NCBI RefSeq assembly: GCF_016217785.1
Contig: NZ_JACRGA010000027.1
Coordinates: forward strand, 62,001 to 126,000
Direction of reading: 5' to 3'
Source: Methanobacterium sp.
GTDB lineage: Archaea; Methanobacteriota; Methanobacteria; Methanobacteriales; Methanobacteriaceae
DNA: 64,000 nt
The notes under the pieces were generated by a model. That model made no database searches. It was given only the letters and a program-made list of their open reading frames with translations, and was not told the DNA's origin. The position numbers and the translations under genes were made by a program. The first letter of the stretch is position 1. Every line of letters starts with the position of its first letter. This document shows positions 1 through 15,831 of the stretch, in pieces.

Positions 1-176
<176 letters not shown>

Positions 177-242
177 TTTTTTCCTCCAATATTTTTTTTG
201 ATTTATTTTGTAGAAGTTATACTTCAGGTAAGTACAACTACT

Positions 243-286
<44 letters not shown>

Positions 287-313
287 AGTATATAAAACTT
301 TTGGATTTATGAA

Positions 314-335
314 ATTCCCCTAAAAATGGGGGAAT
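314..335 (+). other. Hairpin in the leader of the first nifX-like gene
   Basis: ATTCCCC at 314-320 pairs perfectly with GGGGAAT at 329-335 around an 8-nt loop. It falls in the probable 5' leader, about 70 nt before the ATG at 405. No poly-T follows, so it does not look like a simple terminator. Function unknown; a 7-bp stem can arise by chance in AT-rich DNA. Confidence 0.35.
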
Positions 336-404
336 ACATGGAAATAAACTATAATTGTATAAATAAAATTAGAGTATTTATCATAGATAAAGGTGACAAA
401 AGAA

Positions 405-749
405 ATGCCCATAAAAATAGCAGTAGCCAGTAGCGATGGAAAATATATCAACCAACATTTTGGAATGGCTTCACAATTTCTGATTTTCGAGTTAAATGAG
501 GATGGAACACATAAATTCCTGGAACTAAGGGAAAACAAACCCGCCTGCAGTGTGGAAGGACATAGTGAATTATCCATGGAAGAAAGTGTTAAATTAATAT
601 CTGACTGCCAAGCAGTACTTGCCAGCCAGATTGGCCCGGGAGCTATTGATATATTATTAAAAAACAACATCGACCCTTACATAGCACCAACATTTATTGA
701 AGATGCATTAAAACAATTGGCAGGACTTAAAAAAGAGAAAACAGAGTGA
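405..749 (+). CDS. NifX/NafY-family iron-molybdenum cofactor protein (copy 1)
   Basis: A 114-residue single-domain protein of the dinitrogenase iron-molybdenum cofactor family (PF02579 type). It opens with MPIKIAVASSDGKYINQHFG; the SSDGK..NQHFG block is typical of proteins that bind FeMo-co precursors or related iron-sulfur clusters. The ATG at 405 is preferred over the in-frame GTG at 393 because that GTG lies inside the ribosome site AGGTGA (391-396), and because the neighbouring paralogue begins in the same way. It is followed 90 bp later by that paralogue, and both precede a NifD-like gene. I infer cofactor delivery or storage for the NifDK-like enzyme. Confidence 0.8.
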   Translation: MPIKIAVASSDGKYINQHFGMASQFLIFELNEDGTHKFLELRENKPACSVEGHSELSMEESVKLISDCQAVLASQIGPGAIDILLKNNIDPYIAPTFIEDALKQLAGLKKEKTE

Positions 750-839
750 TATACTGAGAACAACCAAATTAATGGATTATCATATAAAAGATAATTATAA
801 GATAAATTACACTCTGTAAATACCATTCAAAGTGATTAA

Positions 840-1169
840 ATGTCAATAAAAGTAGCAGCAGCCAGTAGTGATGGAAAGCATGTGAATCAGCATTTCGGAA
901 AGGCTCAGAAATTCCTGATATTTGAAATAAAAGATAATGGAAAATACGAATTCATTGAGCTTAGGGAAACAGACCCTCGATGCGGGGGAGATCCTGATTT
1001 AAAAGAAAAGACAATCAATTTAATTTCAGATTGTGATATCCTGCTGGTGAGTCAGATTGGAACTGGAGCCCGGGAAAAATTGTTAAATAGAGGAGTTCGG
1101 CCCGTGATTATGCCTGTTTTTATTGAAGATGCACTGGAAAAAGTGTATTCCCTAATACAGAATGATTAA
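840..1169 (+). CDS. NifX/NafY-family iron-molybdenum cofactor protein (copy 2)
   Basis: A 109-residue paralogue of the upstream gene, opening MSIKVAAASSDGKHVNQHFG. The two align along their length (SSDGK..NQHFG; LISDC near the middle; FIEDAL near the C-terminus), so they arose by tandem duplication. A GTGATT ribosome site lies 8 nt before the ATG. Copy 2 has DPRCGGDPD where copy 1 has KPACSVEG, so each has one cysteine at this place. The T-run at 1187-1193 may end the transcript. The pair may carry two intermediates, or two clusters, for the NifDK-like enzyme; this is inference. Confidence 0.8.
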   Translation: MSIKVAAASSDGKHVNQHFGKAQKFLIFEIKDNGKYEFIELRETDPRCGGDPDLKEKTINLISDCDILLVSQIGTGAREKLLNRGVRPVIMPVFIEDALEKVYSLIQND

Positions 1170-1186
1170 CTGTATAGTAAAATCTA

Positions 1187-1193
1187 TTTTTTT
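1187..1193 (+). terminator. Poly-T terminator after the nifX-like pair
   Basis: A run of seven T residues lies 18 bp past the stop codon of the second nifX-like gene, which fits archaeal intrinsic termination. It would separate this unit from the nifD-like gene, which has its own operator. Confidence 0.45.
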
Positions 1194-1254
1194 AGAAACA
1201 AAATTGACTAGTTTTGTGACAAACTTTGGTTAACTATTTATATTAGATCATTAA

Positions 1255-1288
<34 letters not shown>

Positions 1289-1352
1289 TTTTTAGCCGCT
1301 CTTGATCATTCATCGTTGTATAAACCATGAAACGGGAAATAGGAGGAAAAAA

Positions 1353-2885
<1,533 letters not shown>

Positions 2886-2887
2886 AC

Positions 2888-4261
<1,374 letters not shown>

Positions 4262-4540
4262 AGCCCAATTCATCAGAACATGTTATAAAACAATGCTGGT
4301 TAAGTGGAACTAAAAAAAATAAAAAAAGATTGGTGGATACGTTTTCAATTAAAATTCAATGTCAATGGACATTTTAGAAATAATCCACCTTTCATTCTTA
4401 TCTAAACGAACTTAAAAATCCAAAATAGACTTGTAGATAAATTTAATGGAAATATAAACGATTTAAGTAATACAAACTCTAGAATATCCATCAAAAAATG
4501 TGAGTTTAAATTCACTATAATTTATAAAAGGAGGTTTAAA
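4262..4540. other. 279-bp gap between nifK-like and nifH-like genes
   Basis: AT-rich, with no ORF and no copy of the ATAAC-N4-GTTAT element. TTTATAAAAGG overlaps the ribosome site of nifH-like and is too close to the ATG to serve as its TATA box. The gap is long for an operon, so the reductase gene may have its own promoter or be reached by read-through. No hairpin was recognised. Confidence 0.5.
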
Positions 4541-5419
<879 letters not shown>

Positions 5420-5600
5420 TTAAATGAAGTTAAATTAGCTCAAAGACAATAAAATAAAAGGAAAACACTTTAAGATTCGTAAAATCCAATCTAAAACAAA
5501 ATTATACCATAAAAATTTCTTTTTTATGATTAAAGCGAATAATTTTGTTTTTATCAAATAATGTTAAAACCAAAACCTTTATAAATGTTTACATAAAGAA

Positions 5601-5691
<91 letters not shown>

Positions 5692-5703
5692 AAAGGTGAA
5701 AAA

Positions 5704-6690
5704 ATGGTAAAAATACCAGAATTAACACGAGGAATTGCAAATGATATAACTGAAACCATTGGAAATACACCTCTGGTCAGGTTAAACAAGATTAGCAAAG
5801 GTTTAGATGCAGAAATATTAGTAAAACTTGAATCATTCAACCCAATCAGCAGTGTTAAAGACAGAATTGGAGTAGCACTTATAGAACATGGGGAAGAAAT
5901 AGGAGCTATAACTCCTGATTCAGTTTTAATTGAACCTACCAGTGGGAACACTGGAATTGCCCTGGCATTTGTAGCTGCAGCAAGAGGATACCGATTAATA
6001 CTCACTATTCCAGACACCATGTCCATTGAAAGAAGAAAACTTCTGGCAACTTTCGGTGCTGAAATAGTCTTAACACCCGGTGCAGATGGAATGCCCGGAG
6101 CAGTAGCCAAAGCAGAAGAACTGGCCGCAGAAATACCAAACGCAGTCTTACCTCAACAATTCAAAAACCCGGCAAACCCCAAAATCCACCGGGAAACCAC
6201 TGCCCAGGAAATCTGGAGAGACACCGATGGAAAAGTAGACATTGTTGTGGGCGGAGTGGGTACTGGTGGAACCATTACCGGTCTCGCACAAGCTCTAAAG
6301 GAAAAGAAACCTGAAATTAAAGCAGTTGCCGTTGAACCAGCAACATCACCAGTCCTATCCACTGGAGTAAAAGGACCACATAAAATACAGGGAATCGGTG
6401 CCGGATTTGTGCCAGAAGTATACCAGGCAGACCTAATTGATGAAGTCATTCCCATTAAAGATGAAGATGCCGGAGCTTACCTATTAAGACTGGCCCGGGA
6501 AGAAGGAATACTGGCAGGTATCTCATCAGGAGCAGCCACCCGTGCGGCAGTAGAACTTGCCCAGCGCGAAGAAAACAAAGGCAAACAGATAGTGGTTATA
6601 CTACCTGACACCGGTGAACGGTACCTGAGTGTTGGATGGGTTTTCGAAGAGATTTACAAAACCTACGAAGACACGATTCCTCAAATATAA
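5704..6690 (+). CDS. cysK: Cysteine synthase (O-acetylserine sulfhydrylase)
   Basis: 328 residues from the ATG at 5704, chosen for its AGGTGA site (5694-5699); an in-frame GTG at 5674 lies inside the operator. It has the fold type II PLP enzyme motifs: the PLP lysine in SVKDRIG, the substrate loop TSGNTG and the glycine-rich GGVGTGGT phosphate loop. It makes cysteine from O-acetylserine and sulfide, or from a thiocarboxylated carrier in CysM-type enzymes. cysE follows 128 bp downstream and supplies O-acetylserine. Control by the same operator as the nitrogenase-like genes is the main evidence that those genes serve sulfur metabolism. CysK is uncommon in methanogens, many of which make cysteine on tRNA through SepRS/SepCysS, so gene transfer from bacteria is plausible. 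Confidence 0.92.
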   Translation: MVKIPELTRGIANDITETIGNTPLVRLNKISKGLDAEILVKLESFNPISSVKDRIGVALIEHGEEIGAITPDSVLIEPTSGNTGIALAFVAAARGYRLILTIPDTMSIERRKLLATFGAEIVLTPGADGMPGAVAKAEELAAEIPNAVLPQQFKNPANPKIHRETTAQEIWRDTDGKVDIVVGGVGTGGTITGLAQALKEKKPEIKAVAVEPATSPVLSTGVKGPHKIQGIGAGFVPEVYQADLIDEVIPIKDEDAGAYLLRLAREEGILAGISSGAATRAAVELAQREENKGKQIVVILPDTGERYLSVGWVFEEIYKTYEDTIPQI

Positions 6691-6818
6691 ATTAGAGATA
6701 GTAAAGAAGTAAAAATAATCAATTCAATGCCAATTATCAAGCGTTGAATGTTTGTTTTTATATTTTTCTAAAAAAAGAAGCCTAATTTAGATTTAAACTT
6801 AAACAGGAGGAAAAGTAA

Positions 6819-7532
<714 letters not shown>

Positions 7533-7783
7533 CTAATCATTAAAAAAAATATTACTTACATTTACAACGCTTCATACTAAAAATCAGTATAATACACATT
7601 AATACATACATTTAAAACATTGCATTTAAAAATAAACATAAATCATTAAAATTAAGCGAAAACCTTAAAATTATAAATAAATATCAAAAAATCTTTTAAA
7701 ATGGATTTTAGTTAAAAATAAAGGATTAAAAAAAAATAGTAAATGATTAAAAAAAATAGTAAAAAAAAGGGGAAATAGTGATT

Positions 7784-8164
<381 letters not shown>

Positions 8165-8201
8165 AAATAGTTAATGAGGTGTCACTGTTTAAATTTTTCT
8201 G

Positions 8202-8231
8202 AGAATATTCTTCTTTTAGAATGAATATTCT
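8202..8231. repeat. Inverted repeat downstream of the HTH regulator
   Basis: Perfect 9-bp arms AGAATATTC and GAATATTCT around a 12-nt loop, 38 bp after the regulator stop codon. It may be a transcript-end hairpin or a second operator type. It appears only here in the window. Confidence 0.45.
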
Positions 8232-8340
8232 GCCTTTAGAAAATAGAAAATGAAATTACTTGTTTTTTTTGTTTTTATATCTAATTTTTGTTATATCCAA
8301 AGAAAATTGTTTTTTAAGTCCATGTCTCGTGGTTATGTTT

Positions 8341-8395
8341 ATCATTATTAATACATGAAAGACTGTTCATAAAATCATTATTAATACATGAAAGA
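8341..8395 (+). repeat. Two-copy 22-bp direct repeat
   Basis: ATCATTATTAATACATGAAAGA occurs at 8341-8362 and again at 8374-8395, a period of 33 bp, in the leader region of the DUF11 surface-protein gene. Three helical turns separate the copies, which would suit cooperative protein binding, but slippage duplication is equally possible. Confidence 0.6.
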
Positions 8396-8866
8396 TTGTC
8401 TAAAAATTTAGTTCTATTTCTTTTTACCGGGTTAATCACCCATACTAATAATTAAATTTCATGATCAATCACCAAGTTAAGTATTAAAAAATGTAATTTT
8501 TTTTGGATCTTTAATGGTTTTTAATTCTTAATTCAAGGACTTATTAATTGGCAAATCACACCCTGAGTTAATAGTTTACCCAATATAAACATTAAAATAG
8601 ATTATTGTTTGATCCCAGAAAATAAATCTACATTCGCTCAGTTTTATACGAATTTAAACTATTTTCAAATAATAATATTTAAATACTATTGAATATTATT
8701 AAGACATGATAAGCATAATACTTTAGTTAGTATTATGAGTTACCAGATATGTAAATTGAGAGTTAATAACCCCATTTTACTTATCTTAAACTCAGGTGCA
8801 TTATCATTTGAAATAACCCCATTAAGGCAGTTATTTCTATTTGAAACAAAAAAGGAGGTGACAAAT

Positions 8867-11809
8867 GTGAAGTATAAAAAACATGGAGCAGTTCTTCTAA
8901 CATTCTTTTTAGCAGCGATACTTTGCAGTGCAGTCAGTGCTGCAGATTCAAGTGATACCCCTATCAATTCTTCTGCAGATATTTCTGGGATCCAGTCCGA
9001 CACATCAGCAGAAATTGATGAAAACAACAGTGATTCATCGATCATAGATCCTATAATATCTGGAACAGTGATTGAAAGCGGTTCAGATACTGGATTGGGC
9101 GGAGTTACCATCAGGGTCTGGGATACCAGTGACAATTTAATGGCAGAAACAATAACTGGAGCTGATGGCACATATCAGGTAAACTTCATCAATCCAGGAA
9201 CGGTATTCCAGGTGGCGGCAATTAGGTTAGGTTATTTATCCTACTCTAAAGAAATAACCGTAACCCCCAATGCATCCAATCCATCTGATCCCAATCTTTA
9301 TGGTACTGCGAATTTCAGGTTATATGCTTTACCAGCTTACAGTGGCAATGCTTCAAGTTTTGTATTAAACGTAGGTGCGATTCCAGGAATTTTACTGGAC
9401 ATATACGCAGGAAAATCAAGTGCCTTGGTTGATAGCCAAGTAATACCTTACAGTGAAGGTGAAGGTATATCTCTGGAAGTCAGGTTGCTCACCGGTGATT
9501 TACTCGCCGGTTTATTGAATGTGAATTCAACAGGTGATCAGGGTTTGGTGACTGGAGGAATACTTCCATCCAATTTACCCAGCTTATTGCAACTACTAGG
9601 ACTCAATGTAGGTGCTTTAGTTGGAGTTGCTGATTCAAGCACCAATCCCCCAGAAGCAAGTGGAGGGAGCAGTTTAGTATCTCTACAACTGAGCCTACTG
9701 AATTTAATCCAGATCATAAATCTGGGGGTTATAAATGCAGATAGCAGCGTAACACCCGATTTTGATACTGGCGCCTTGACTAGTTCCTCAAGTGTTGGAA
9801 GCACAGCCAACATATTAGTTCTTGGCGGATTACTTGAAATAAATGCTTTAGATGTTCATGCAACCGCAACTGCCAATGGTGAACCAGGAGGAGCTTCTGC
9901 AATCTATGATTGGACTGTAGCTGACATAAAACTCCTCGGCATAAGTATTTTAGACCAGCTTAGAATAAGCGGAGTTGTAGAACTTCCAGGAGTGCTGAGA
10001 ATAGCATTGGGTGATGAGACAGAAGTTACTTCTCCTGACGGTACTCATGCCTTTGCTTCAGGGGATGCTTTAAACATTGAGCTTCTTAACATCATACCAG
10101 GTTATGAGTTATTAACCCTGACCCTGGGCCATGCCCAAGCAGAAGCAAGTGTGCCTTTAGGTGGTTTAGATGCAGGAACAGCTGATCTGGGAATTGATAA
10201 AGTAGTGGATTCTTTGACTCCTAATTACATGGATGAAGTTGTGTTCACTTTAACTGCCCATAATTATGGACCGGATGATGCTACCAATGTTCAGGTGACT
10301 GATCAGTTACCTGCTGGATTTGAATGGGTATCAGATGATTCTAACAATTCCTACGATCCTGTAACTGGTGTTTGGACCATTGGTGATCTGGCTAGCAGTG
10401 CTAGTGCCGTGTTACATATTGTGGCACGTGTCATTGCCTCCAACACACAAATAACCAACGTTGCCATTATCAATGGAACAGAACATGACCTGGAACCAGA
10501 TAATGATCATGATTCTGTGACTGTAACTATTGGCCCCGCATCCGACCTGGAAATAACCAAAACCGTAAACAACACCACACCCCAATACCTAGAAACCATC
10601 ACCTACACCATAACCATACACAACAACGGACCAGACAACGCAAACAACGTAATATCAACCGACACACTACCAACCGGACTACAATACATCTCAGACGACA
10701 GCAACGGATCATACAACCCCACAACCGGAATATGGACCATAGGAACACTAAACAACAACGCAAACACCATACTACACATCCTAGCACAAGTAATCACATC
10801 CAACACACAAATAACCAACATCGCCAACGAAACCAACACAAACTACGACCAAAACAACACCAACAACGAAACCAACACCACCATCAACGTAGGACCCGCA
10901 TCCGACCTAACAATAACCAAAACCGTAAACAACACCACACCAGAATACCTAGAAAACATCACCTACACCATAACCATACACAACAACGGACCAGACAACG
11001 CCACAGGAGTAACATCAACCGACACACTACCAACCGGACTACAATACATCTCAGACGACAGCAACGGATCATACAACCACACCACAGGTTTATGGGCCAT
11101 TGGTAACTTGGCAAAAAACACCAATGCTGTGCTTCATATCTTAGCACAAGTAATGGTCTCTAACACAAGCATAACCAACATCGCCACAGTTAACGGAACC
11201 AACTACAACCAAAACTCAACTAACAACGAAACCAACACCACCATCAACATTCCACCAGCATCCGACCTTAGTATTGCTATAAATGTGAACGAGACGCATC
11301 CAAAATATTTGGATTTTGTTGAGTTTACCCTGACAGCACACAATTATGGGCCTGACGATGCACCTAATGCTAAAGTGTATTTCACAGCACCTACAGGACT
11401 TCGCTACGTATCTGATGATACCAATGGCTCATTTAATTCAACCACCGGTTTGTGGAGTATTGGTTACATGGCTACGAATACAATGGCTGTTATGCATTTA
11501 ATAATGCAAGCTATGGTTTCAAATGTTCAGATGACTGTTGAGGCAGTTATAACTGATCCAGACCCTAATTTGGCTTCAGGATTCTATGATCCAAATCCAG
11601 ACAACAACCGGGCAACTGCTTCAGTTTCACCTTATTCAGTATCTGATCCCGAAAATCCAACCACAACCACTGATTCCAGCAACCCCACAACATCATCAGA
11701 CACATCAGAAAAAACTGTTGGTATGCAAACTACAGGAATACCCATTGGTGGGATATTAATGGCGATACTGATGATCTTCGCCGGGATATCCGTGTCAAAA
11801 AGGAAGTAA
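8867..11809 (+). CDS. Secreted surface protein with four DUF11 repeats
   Basis: 980 residues from the GTG at 8867, which has a GGAGGTG site at 8854-8860 and opens a signal peptide (KYKKHG then a hydrophobic run ending SAVSAAD). Residues about 65-135 look like a carboxypeptidase-regulatory-type beta domain (ISGTVIESGSDTGLGGVTI). Four DUF11 repeats of about 120 residues begin near 438, 557, 677 and 797, each with GPDDA/GPDNA and SDDSNGSYN-like blocks. A Thr/Ser-rich stretch leads to a C-terminal membrane helix and a KRK tail, so it is anchored in the membrane and should span or sit on the wall. Repeats 2 and 3 are nearly identical in DNA and use AAC/ACC/ACA codons almost only. Likely an adhesin or wall-associated protein. 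Confidence 0.85.
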   Translation: MKYKKHGAVLLTFFLAAILCSAVSAADSSDTPINSSADISGIQSDTSAEIDENNSDSSIIDPIISGTVIESGSDTGLGGVTIRVWDTSDNLMAETITGADGTYQVNFINPGTVFQVAAIRLGYLSYSKEITVTPNASNPSDPNLYGTANFRLYALPAYSGNASSFVLNVGAIPGILLDIYAGKSSALVDSQVIPYSEGEGISLEVRLLTGDLLAGLLNVNSTGDQGLVTGGILPSNLPSLLQLLGLNVGALVGVADSSTNPPEASGGSSLVSLQLSLLNLIQIINLGVINADSSVTPDFDTGALTSSSSVGSTANILVLGGLLEINALDVHATATANGEPGGASAIYDWTVADIKLLGISILDQLRISGVVELPGVLRIALGDETEVTSPDGTHAFASGDALNIELLNIIPGYELLTLTLGHAQAEASVPLGGLDAGTADLGIDKVVDSLTPNYMDEVVFTLTAHNYGPDDATNVQVTDQLPAGFEWVSDDSNNSYDPVTGVWTIGDLASSASAVLHIVARVIASNTQITNVAIINGTEHDLEPDNDHDSVTVTIGPASDLEITKTVNNTTPQYLETITYTITIHNNGPDNANNVISTDTLPTGLQYISDDSNGSYNPTTGIWTIGTLNNNANTILHILAQVITSNTQITNIANETNTNYDQNNTNNETNTTINVGPASDLTITKTVNNTTPEYLENITYTITIHNNGPDNATGVTSTDTLPTGLQYISDDSNGSYNHTTGLWAIGNLAKNTNAVLHILAQVMVSNTSITNIATVNGTNYNQNSTNNETNTTINIPPASDLSIAINVNETHPKYLDFVEFTLTAHNYGPDDAPNAKVYFTAPTGLRYVSDDTNGSFNSTTGLWSIGYMATNTMAVMHLIMQAMVSNVQMTVEAVITDPDPNLASGFYDPNPDNNRATASVSPYSVSDPENPTTTTDSSNPTTSSDTSEKTVGMQTTGIPIGGILMAILMIFAGISVSKRK
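10538..11102 (+). repeat. Near-identical 360-bp-period repeat inside the DUF11 protein gene
   Basis: DUF11 repeats 2 and 3 begin at 10538 and 10898. Over about 200 bp they differ at only a few bases, while repeats 1 and 4 are diverged. The segment is strongly A/C-rich on the coding strand, with Asn AAC, Thr ACA/ACC and Ile ATA/ATC, and returns to the normal AT-rich codon style near 11088. This suggests recent duplication or gene conversion. Confidence 0.75.
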
Positions 11810-11812
11810 AAA

Positions 11813-11845
11813 AACAACTTATTTTCCCTTTTTTTTATTTTTTTG
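11813..11845 (+). terminator. Poly-T terminator after the DUF11 protein gene
   Basis: Just past the stop codon the DNA holds runs of eight and seven T residues (within 11829-11845), typical of archaeal intrinsic termination. The rest of the gap to asnB (to 12152) is AT-rich with no visible gene. Confidence 0.6.
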
Positions 11846-12152
11846 CCATGAATTAAATGCGATCTATAATTAAATCTCAATTTTTGTATGCAGCATTAAT
11901 AAAATTGATTAATCATGAAGAGGAAAATCTATTATAAGAGACTAATAATAGATAATATAAGATTAAAAATAATAAATTGAAGACCTAAAATAAAACATCC
12001 ACATAATAAATACTATCTAAATTTAGAAATAAACTTATTTTATTGATTTTTGAGTCATTACAAATCCAGAAACTTTTATCAAAATTAAAAATATTTATTA
12101 AAGAAATCATTTATTCAAATAGATTCATTAAGAAATTGTGGGATTACTTGTT

Positions 12153-13703
<1,551 letters not shown>

Positions 13704-13848
13704 ATTCATATTATAGATGATTAATATAAAAATCCATAGAAAAATGATTGTTCAATTTACAAGTTAGTGATAATGGAATATCTGATAATATGGAATAAAC
13801 TAAAGATAATCTAAAGAAGGCAATCTGATTAATTTGGGAGTGAAAAAG

Positions 13849-14549
<701 letters not shown>

Positions 14550-14584
14550 AAGGATTATGAGTCTTGAAAGTGAAAGGTGATCCT

Positions 14585-15598
14585 ATGAAAATTATTATTT
14601 TAGGTTTTGGTGCGGTGGGACAGGGAGTTGCCCGTGTTCTATCCATGAAAAAAGAATATTTGAAGAGTAACTATGATCTTAATCCCCAGATCGTTGCGGT
14701 AACTGATCGTTCCGGGGCTGCCATTAAAGAAGATGGTCTGGATGAAGAATTACTCATTAAAACCAAGAACGAAACAGGCAAAATCTCATCTTACCCAGAA
14801 TACGGTGCTCATGGTTTAAGCAGTCTTAAAGTTCTGGGAGAAGTTGAATATGATTGTTTGGTGGAAGTTACTCCCACTGATATTGATGATGGTGAACCTA
14901 CCCGCAGCCACATCCTGAAGGCAATGGAAGATGGTAAAGACGTTGTGACCTCCAATAAGGGACCTCTTGCCCTATCATTCCAGGAACTTGCAGATTGTGC
15001 CACATCCAATAAAGTCGAATTTAAATTCGAGGCATCAGTGGGTGGTGCCATGCCCATTATCAATTTCGCCCATGAAAACCTGGCTGGATGTAGTATAGAA
15101 TCAATATACGGAATCCTGAACGGAACCACCAATTACATCTTATCCCGGATGGCCAATGAAGGATCATCCTATGAACAAACCCTTACTGAAGCACAAGAAA
15201 TGGGTATTGCTGAAACTGATCCCTACCAGGATGTGGAGGGCATTGATGCAGCCTGCAAAATAGTTATACTGGCTAATTCTGTTTTAAACCTCCCAGTGAC
15301 TCTTAAAGATGTGGAAGTGGAAGGAATATCCAGGATAACTGCTGAATCAATAGCTCTGGCTAAGAAGGAAGGTTTATTAATAAAACTTATTGGTGAAGCT
15401 TCACCAGATGCTCTGGAAGTATCACCCCGCCTGGTACCTAAAGGGTCTCCATTTGCAGTGGAGGGCACTCTTAACGTTGCCACCCTTAAAACTGATCTGG
15501 CAGATGATGTCACTGTGGTTGGTAAAGGCGCAGGATCCGTGGAGACTGCTTCTGCCATCCTCAGCGATATAGTAAGTATTTGGAAAATAAGGAAATAA
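14585..15598 (+). CDS. hom: Homoserine dehydrogenase
   Basis: 337 residues from the ATG at 14585 (GGTGAT site 7 nt upstream; an in-frame TTG at 14564 is less likely). It has a Rossmann fold with GFGAVGQG at the N-terminus and the family signature GILNGTTNYILSRM in the catalytic domain. It reduces aspartate semialdehyde to homoserine for threonine and methionine. It lacks a C-terminal ACT domain, which explains the free ACT protein just upstream. The T-run at 15613-15619 ends the unit. Confidence 0.93.
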   Translation: MKIIILGFGAVGQGVARVLSMKKEYLKSNYDLNPQIVAVTDRSGAAIKEDGLDEELLIKTKNETGKISSYPEYGAHGLSSLKVLGEVEYDCLVEVTPTDIDDGEPTRSHILKAMEDGKDVVTSNKGPLALSFQELADCATSNKVEFKFEASVGGAMPIINFAHENLAGCSIESIYGILNGTTNYILSRMANEGSSYEQTLTEAQEMGIAETDPYQDVEGIDAACKIVILANSVLNLPVTLKDVEVEGISRITAESIALAKKEGLLIKLIGEASPDALEVSPRLVPKGSPFAVEGTLNVATLKTDLADDVTVVGKGAGSVETASAILSDIVSIWKIRK

Positions 15599-15604
15599 TA
15601 AACC

Positions 15605-15619
15605 CTTTTAAATTTTTTT
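15605..15619 (+). terminator. T-rich terminator after hom
   Basis: CTTTTAAATTTTTTT directly follows the hom stop codon and fits an archaeal poly-T terminator. Confidence 0.5.
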
Positions 15620-15831
15620 AATATCTACGCTGGTAAAATTGTCAGAATACTTAAATTAACACAATAAATGGGAATAACCAAATCAGAATGGGAATAAATT
15701 GAATTGATTATAATAATTTCCCAAAATGATTTCCAAATAAAAGGGGATTCTTTTTATTATCCGGGGCATGCTATACATTGATTAGTGTATTATTAGCCTA
15801 ATATTAATAGAGATTAAAGGAGATTACTTAA

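Larger units (their letters stand above)
8165..8866. other. 700-bp noncoding AT-rich region
   Basis: No convincing gene. It contains an inverted repeat (AGAATATTC at 8202-8210 against GAATATTCT at 8223-8231), T-rich DNA near 8262-8278 that could end the regulator transcript, and a 22-bp direct repeat at 8341-8362 and 8374-8395. An open frame runs from 8735 into the surface-protein gene, but its first 44 codons lack a ribosome site and a signal peptide follows at 8867, so I read it as untranslated leader. Confidence 0.5.

Noticed and set aside
8341..8395. CRISPR array
   Set aside because: Only two repeat copies with an 11-bp spacer and no cas genes.
8735..8866. Extra 44 N-terminal residues for the DUF11 surface protein
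   Set aside because: The strong GGAGGTG site and signal peptide at 8867 mark the real start.
10599..11147. Several open frames on both strands inside the DUF11 gene (Arg/His/Asn-rich or Cys/Leu-rich)
   Set aside because: They come from the A/C-rich repeats of the surface protein read in other frames; none has a ribosome site or known likeness.
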